A stretch of 9,872 bases of DNA, taken from the NCBI GenBank assembly GCA_035624865.1, contig DASPQS010000241.1, positions 1 to 9,872 of the forward strand. Reading direction: 5' to 3'. Positions 6,551 through 9,872 of this stretch are shown piece by piece. The position numbers and the translations under genes are program-made. Source of the stretch: JASHZA01 sp035624865. Lineage in GTDB: Bacteria > Desulfobacterota > Binatia > Binatales > Binataceae. The notes beneath the pieces are model-generated. The model ran no database searches, was not told the origin of the DNA, and saw only the letters and a list, made by a program, of their open reading frames with translations. The number at the start of each line of letters is the position of its first letter. Position 1 is the stretch's first letter.

Positions 6551-7288
6551 TTAAGCGAGACTCTGACCGCCGTCGGCCAGGATCATCTCGCCGGTTACAT
6601 AAGAGGCGAGCGGCGAGGCGAGGAAGAGCGCGACTCCGCCCATCTCCTCGGGCGTGCCCCATCGATGGAGCGGGATCTCCGCGACCGAGTCCTGGTAGCG
6701 GCGGGGATGATTCCACGTAACCTTGGTCATCTTGGTGGCGACTAGTCCCGGAGCGACGCCGTTTACGCGGATACCGTCGCGCGCCCAGGCCTCGGCGAGC
6801 GTTCGCGTGAGCGCGAGCACGCCGCCCTTGCTGGCACTGTACGCGGGGTTTCCCTTGGTCGAGCGAAAACAAGCGCCCGAACCGACGATAATTATCGAGC
6901 CGCCGGTGGCCGCGAGCATGTCGTGGAATTTGACGCAGCAGCTCATCACGCTCGTCAGGTTCACGTCGACTACGCGGCGGAACCCGGCCATCTCGAATTC
7001 GCCCTGCGAATAGATGACCGCACCCTGGGACAGCACCAGAACGTCAAGGCGGTCGAAGGGCGGGCGCAAGGCTTTGACTGCATTGTCGTCGGTGACGTCC
7101 CAGTGGAAATAGGTGAGGCCCGAGAAATCCGAGCCGTCGTCGTCCTTATAATCGGCAGCTGTGGGCCGGGTGCCGCAGACGAAGACCGCGGCTCCGTGGT
7201 CGCGGAAGGCGCGGGCGATACCGTTGCCGATGCCGCTCGAGCCGCCGACGACGAATACGGTGCGGTTGCTGAAATCGATCTCGTTCAT
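6551..7288 (-). CDS. Short-chain dehydrogenase/reductase (SDR), classical type
   Basis: A complete 245-residue classical SDR, starting at MNEIDFSNRTVFVVGG. An in-frame start 44 codons upstream exists, but its extra sequence is Arg/Ala-rich, overlaps the 3' end of dapA and adds nothing SDR-like, so the shorter start is chosen even though its ribosome site is weak. The cofactor motif is GGSSGIG (15-21), then the catalytic Asn110 (VDVNL), Ser137 (IIIVGSG), Tyr150 and Lys154 (YSASK). The C-terminus HRWGTPEEMGGVALFLASPLASYVTGEMILADGG is characteristic of the FabG-like group. The usual NNAG after beta-4 is LSQG here. It should carry out NAD(P)-dependent oxidation or reduction of a hydroxyl/keto group; the substrate is unknown. 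It follows dapA by 38 bases on the same strand and is probably on the same transcript. Confidence 0.92.
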   Translation of the reverse strand: MNEIDFSNRTVFVVGGSSGIGNGIARAFRDHGAAVFVCGTRPTAADYKDDDGSDFSGLTYFHWDVTDDNAVKALRPPFDRLDVLVLSQGAVIYSQGEFEMAGFRRVVDVNLTSVMSCCVKFHDMLAATGGSIIIVGSGACFRSTKGNPAYSASKGGVLALTRTLAEAWARDGIRVNGVAPGLVATKMTKVTWNHPRRYQDSVAEIPLHRWGTPEEMGGVALFLASPLASYVTGEMILADGGQSLA

Positions 7289-7326
7289 GGTTGGTAATTC
7301 AGCGCGTAAACGCAGCGGGGCCTGCG

Positions 7327-8199
7327 TCAGATGAGCCGCATCTCCTTCATCACGCCGCGCAGCTTTTCGGCGGGCGCCGGCGACATCGGGATCAGCGGCA
7401 TCCGCAGCTCGTTGGCGCATTTGCCCATCAAGGCGCAGGCCTGCTTGACTGGAATCGGATTGGTTTCGAGGAACAGCGCGCGCATCAGCGGCAACATCCC
7501 GAAATGGATCTGGCGCGCTCGCACAAAGTCACCGTTCAGGGCTGCGGCCGCCAAGTCGTGCATCTCGCGCGGCATCACGTTGGTGATGGTCGCGATGACG
7601 CCCTTGGCTCCGAGCGCCATCAAGGGCAGCGTAGCGGAGTCGTCGCCCGAAAGAATCGTAAGACGGTCGCCGCAGAGGCGCAGGATATCCGAGACCTGGT
7701 CCATCGAGCCCGAGGCTTCCTTGATCCCGACGACCTGCTTGATGTCGCACATGCGGGCGAAGGTTTCGGGCAGGATATTCGAGGCGGTGCGGCCCGGGAT
7801 GTTGTAGACGATGAGCGGCAGGTCGACGTTTGCCGCGATCATTTTGTAGTGCTTATAAATTCCTTCCTGGGTCGGCTTGTTGTAGTAGGGCGAGATCAGC
7901 AATGCGCCGTCGGCACGAACTTCGCGCGCGTAGGCGGTCAGGCGAATCGCCTCGGCCGTGCAGTTCGACCCGGTGCCGGCGATCACCGGCACGCGCCGGC
8001 GCGCCTGTTCCACCACCAGTTTGATGACCTGGTCGTGTTCGGCATGCGAGAGGGTGGCGGATTCACCGGTCGAGCCGCAGGCGACGAGACCGTCGACGCC
8101 GGACTGAATCTGCCATTCGACGAGTTCACGCAGGGCGGGTTCGTCGACTTCGCCGTCGCGAAACGGCGTGATTAGAGCCGAAAGGGCACCGTTGAACAT
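7327..8199 (-). CDS. dapA: 4-hydroxy-tetrahydrodipicolinate synthase (DapA)
   Basis: A complete 290-residue cytoplasmic enzyme that condenses pyruvate with aspartate semialdehyde, the committed step of diaminopimelate and lysine synthesis. Family marks: GSTGESATL with Thr44, SPYYNKPTQEG with Tyr106, VYNIPGRT with Tyr132 and Arg137, and the Schiff-base lysine Lys160 in GIKEASG. These correspond one residue off to Thr44, Tyr107, Tyr133, Arg138 and Lys161 of the E. coli enzyme. The length matches the family (about 292). The ATG sits 3 bases after the dapF stop, with GGGAGGTC inside the end of dapF as ribosome site, so the two are translated from one transcript. The SDR gene follows. Related aldolases (NAL, KDG aldolase) share the fold, but the motifs and the dapF/lysA context decide for DapA. 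Confidence 0.97.
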   Translation of the reverse strand: MFNGALSALITPFRDGEVDEPALRELVEWQIQSGVDGLVACGSTGESATLSHAEHDQVIKLVVEQARRRVPVIAGTGSNCTAEAIRLTAYAREVRADGALLISPYYNKPTQEGIYKHYKMIAANVDLPLIVYNIPGRTASNILPETFARMCDIKQVVGIKEASGSMDQVSDILRLCGDRLTILSGDDSATLPLMALGAKGVIATITNVMPREMHDLAAAALNGDFVRARQIHFGMLPLMRALFLETNPIPVKQACALMGKCANELRMPLIPMSPAPAEKLRGVMKEMRLI

Positions 8200-8202
8200 T
8201 GG

Positions 8203-9102
8203 CTATGACCTCCCGCCAGCGGCCACGAGTTCGCGGTCGCCGACTTCGACCTCGCCTCTGAAGACCTCGACTGCCTCGCCCGTCATGAAGACGTGATTGG
8301 CGCCGACGCCGCGGTCGCGCCATTCGATCTCGAGATTGCCGCCGCGAAGCTCGACCGTCGCGCGCCGATCCGCGCGCCCGGTCAGTACTGCGGCCACCAG
8401 TGCGGCGCAGGCGCCGGTGCCGCAGGCGAGCGTCTCGCCCGAGCCGCGCTCCCACACACGCATCCGGAGCCGGTTGCGAGCGAGCGGCAAGATGAATTCG
8501 GTGTTGACGCGGCGGGGAAAGAACGGATGGTGCTCGAATGGGCGGCCGAGCCGCGCGAATTCCCCATCGTCGAGCCGGAAGATACCGTCGTCGTCAACGA
8601 AGACCACGCAGTGCGGATTTCCCATCGAGAGGGCGGTGACCTTCCAGACCCGGCCGTCCACTTCGAGCGCGTGATCGACTACGCGGCCGTCGTGATCCGC
8701 GGGAATCTGGCGTCCCTCGAGGATCGGCTCGCCCATATCGACGGTCGCGGCAATGACGCGCCCGTCCGCGAGGGAGAGTTCGATGGTCTTGATGCCGCAG
8801 TCGGTTTCGACGGCGACGGGATTTTTGCGGCCGCCGGAAATTTCATGGTAAAGGCGCGCGACGCAGCGGATCCCGTTGCCGCACATTTCACCGCGGCTGC
8901 CGTCGGCGTTGTACATTTCCATCCGCACGTCGGCGATCGCAGACGGGCAAAGCATGATCAAGCCGTCGCCGCCGACACCGAAGCGACGGTCCGACAAGCG
9001 CTGCGCGAGCGAAGCTGGATCTGCCGGAAGCAAGCGGTCCGCGACAACGTAGATATAGTCGTTGCCGCATCCGTGCATCTTGACGAATGGCAGCTTACGC
9101 AT
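8203..9102 (-). CDS. dapF: Diaminopimelate epimerase (DapF)
   Basis: A complete 299-residue PLP-independent racemase that converts LL-diaminopimelate to the meso form, used for lysine and, in most bacteria, peptidoglycan. The two active-site cysteines are Cys74 in NADGSRGEMCGNGIRC and Cys227 in GSGETLACGTGACA. The substrate-binding N-terminus MHGCGNDYIYV has Tyr where GNDF is commoner. Other marks are FGVGGDGL (41-48), SMGNPHCVVFV (159-169) and RVWERGSGET. It is somewhat longer than E. coli DapF (274). The start overlaps the end of lysA by 8 bases and the stop lies 3 bases before dapA, which shows tight translational coupling in the order lysA-dapF-dapA. Confidence 0.97.
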   Translation of the reverse strand: MRKLPFVKMHGCGNDYIYVVADRLLPADPASLAQRLSDRRFGVGGDGLIMLCPSAIADVRMEMYNADGSRGEMCGNGIRCVARLYHEISGGRKNPVAVETDCGIKTIELSLADGRVIAATVDMGEPILEGRQIPADHDGRVVDHALEVDGRVWKVTALSMGNPHCVVFVDDDGIFRLDDGEFARLGRPFEHHPFFPRRVNTEFILPLARNRLRMRVWERGSGETLACGTGACAALVAAVLTGRADRRATVELRGGNLEIEWRDRGVGANHVFMTGEAVEVFRGEVEVGDRELVAAGGRS

Positions 9103-9872
9103 CGGGGCCGCCCTTGAGCGTCACGATTTTCTCGCCGCGGATGATATCCTCGAAGGTCTCGCGTTCGCGCACGACATGATATTCCGCGCCGTTGACGATC
9201 ACCTCGGCCGCGCGCGGACGGCTGTTGTAATTCGAGGCCATCACGAACCCGTAAGCCCCGGCGCTCATCAGGGCGAGCAGATCGCCGCGCTGCACCTGAG
9301 GCAGATCGCGTTCGCGCGCGAAAAAGTCTCCGCTCTCGCATACCGGGCCGACGACGTCCGCGGTAACGGTCGGGGCGCCGCTGCGCCGCAGCACCGGACG
9401 AATTTCGTGAAAGGCCTCGTACAGCACCGGCCGGATCAGGTCGTTCATCGCGCCGTCGACCACGACGAAACGTTTGACGTCGGTCTCCTTGACGTAAAGC
9501 ACGCGGGTCACGAGGATTCCGGCGTTGCCGACCAGCACTCTTCCGGGCTCGATGATGAACTTGAGTCCGATCGAGCGCAGCGGCCCGAGGAGCGCCGCGG
9601 CGTATTCGGAGGGAGGAGGCGGTTCCTCCTGGTAGGGGATGCCGAGACCGCCGCCCAAATCGAGGTACTTTAGGCCAATCCCGTCGGCGCGCAGGCCGCT
9701 GACCATTTTGGCGACCTTTTGCGCCGCCTCGATAAACGGCCCGGTCTCGGTGATTTGCGATCCGATATGCGTACTGAGGCCGGCCAGTTCGAGATTAGGC
9801 AGTGTGCCCGCCTCGGCGTAATACTCGCCGACTTGCGCAAAAGGCACTCCGAACTTGCTGTCGCGATGGCCG
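9095..9872 (-). CDS. lysA: Diaminopimelate decarboxylase (LysA), 5' partial
   Basis: The frame runs off the right edge of the window, so the N-terminal part, including the PLP-lysine segment, is missing. The first visible residues GHRDSKFG are the family's conserved (L/H)xDSKFG motif, which proves the frame continues past the GTG at 9847. Counting from that GTG codon: LSTHIGSQ (25-31), LDLGGGLGIPY for PLP phosphate binding (62-72), EPGRVLVGNAG (100-110), VVGPVCESGDFFA with the active-site Cys170, and GAYGFVMASNYNSRPR (197-212). It decarboxylates meso-diaminopimelate to L-lysine with PLP, as a dimer whose sites take residues from both chains. About 258 of the usual ~415 residues are visible. 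The stop overlaps the dapF start by 8 bases. Confidence 0.97.
   Translation of the reverse strand, partial: GHRDSKFGVPFAQVGEYYAEAGTLPNLELAGLSTHIGSQITETGPFIEAAQKVAKMVSGLRADGIGLKYLDLGGGLGIPYQEEPPPPSEYAAALLGPLRSIGLKFIIEPGRVLVGNAGILVTRVLYVKETDVKRFVVVDGAMNDLIRPVLYEAFHEIRPVLRRSGAPTVTADVVGPVCESGDFFARERDLPQVQRGDLLALMSAGAYGFVMASNYNSRPRAAEVIVNGAEYHVVRERETFEDIIRGEKIVTLKGGPDA

Noticed and set aside
7289..7420. 44-residue N-terminal extension of the SDR
   Set aside because: It overlaps the dapA 3' end, is Ala/Arg-rich, and the SDR fold begins properly at the Met at 7288.
7291..9117. Long plus-strand frames (7291-8175 and 8293-9117)
   Set aside because: Antisense to dapA and dapF, which are certain; no recognisable domain in the plus-strand products.

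Overview
The window is high-GC bacterial DNA with dense, leaderless-looking spacing and clear Shine-Dalgarno sites. The meso-diaminopimelate lysine genes, the paired Zn-dependent alcohol dehydrogenases and the PF04909-type amidohydrolases suggest a soil or subsurface Gram-negative lineage of the delta-proteobacterial/Binatota sort. That placement is an inference from gene style, not from a marker gene.

Layout, left to right. (1) Bases 2-1294 (+) hold the 3' part of a membrane protein that looks like a ZIP-family metal transporter, with a cyclic-nucleotide-binding domain in place of the large cytoplasmic loop; its start lies outside the window. (2) Convergent with it is an enoyl-CoA hydratase/isomerase (2146 to 1334, -). 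(3) A 288-base divergent intergenic region holds a perfect inverted repeat next to a TTGACA box. It leads into two tandem paralogous Zn-dependent alcohol dehydrogenases (2435-3565 and 3761-4849, +). Between them lie a REP-like hairpin and a 42-base scar that repeats the 3' end of an ADH gene. (4) A very strong bidirectional hairpin terminator (4876-4909) separates the second ADH from a convergent amidohydrolase (6156 to 4933, -). (5) Upstream of the amidohydrolase is a decayed second copy of its C-terminal quarter (6253-about 6545, -), carrying an in-frame stop and a frameshift. (6) The right third is a minus-strand operon for the end of lysine biosynthesis, lysA (truncated by the window edge), dapF and dapA, followed by a short-chain dehydrogenase.

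lysA, dapF and dapA overlap or nearly touch and supply the first committed step and the last two steps of lysine/DAP synthesis. dapB, dapD/dapL and the other middle steps are not here. The ECH, two ADHs, amidohydrolase and SDR look like an accessory catabolic cluster in which duplication has been active: one ADH pair, one ADH scar and one amidohydrolase relic. No CRISPR array, tRNA, rRNA or insertion sequence was seen. The most unusual item is the CNB/ZIP-like fusion at the left edge, whose transmembrane metal-binding motifs are degenerate.
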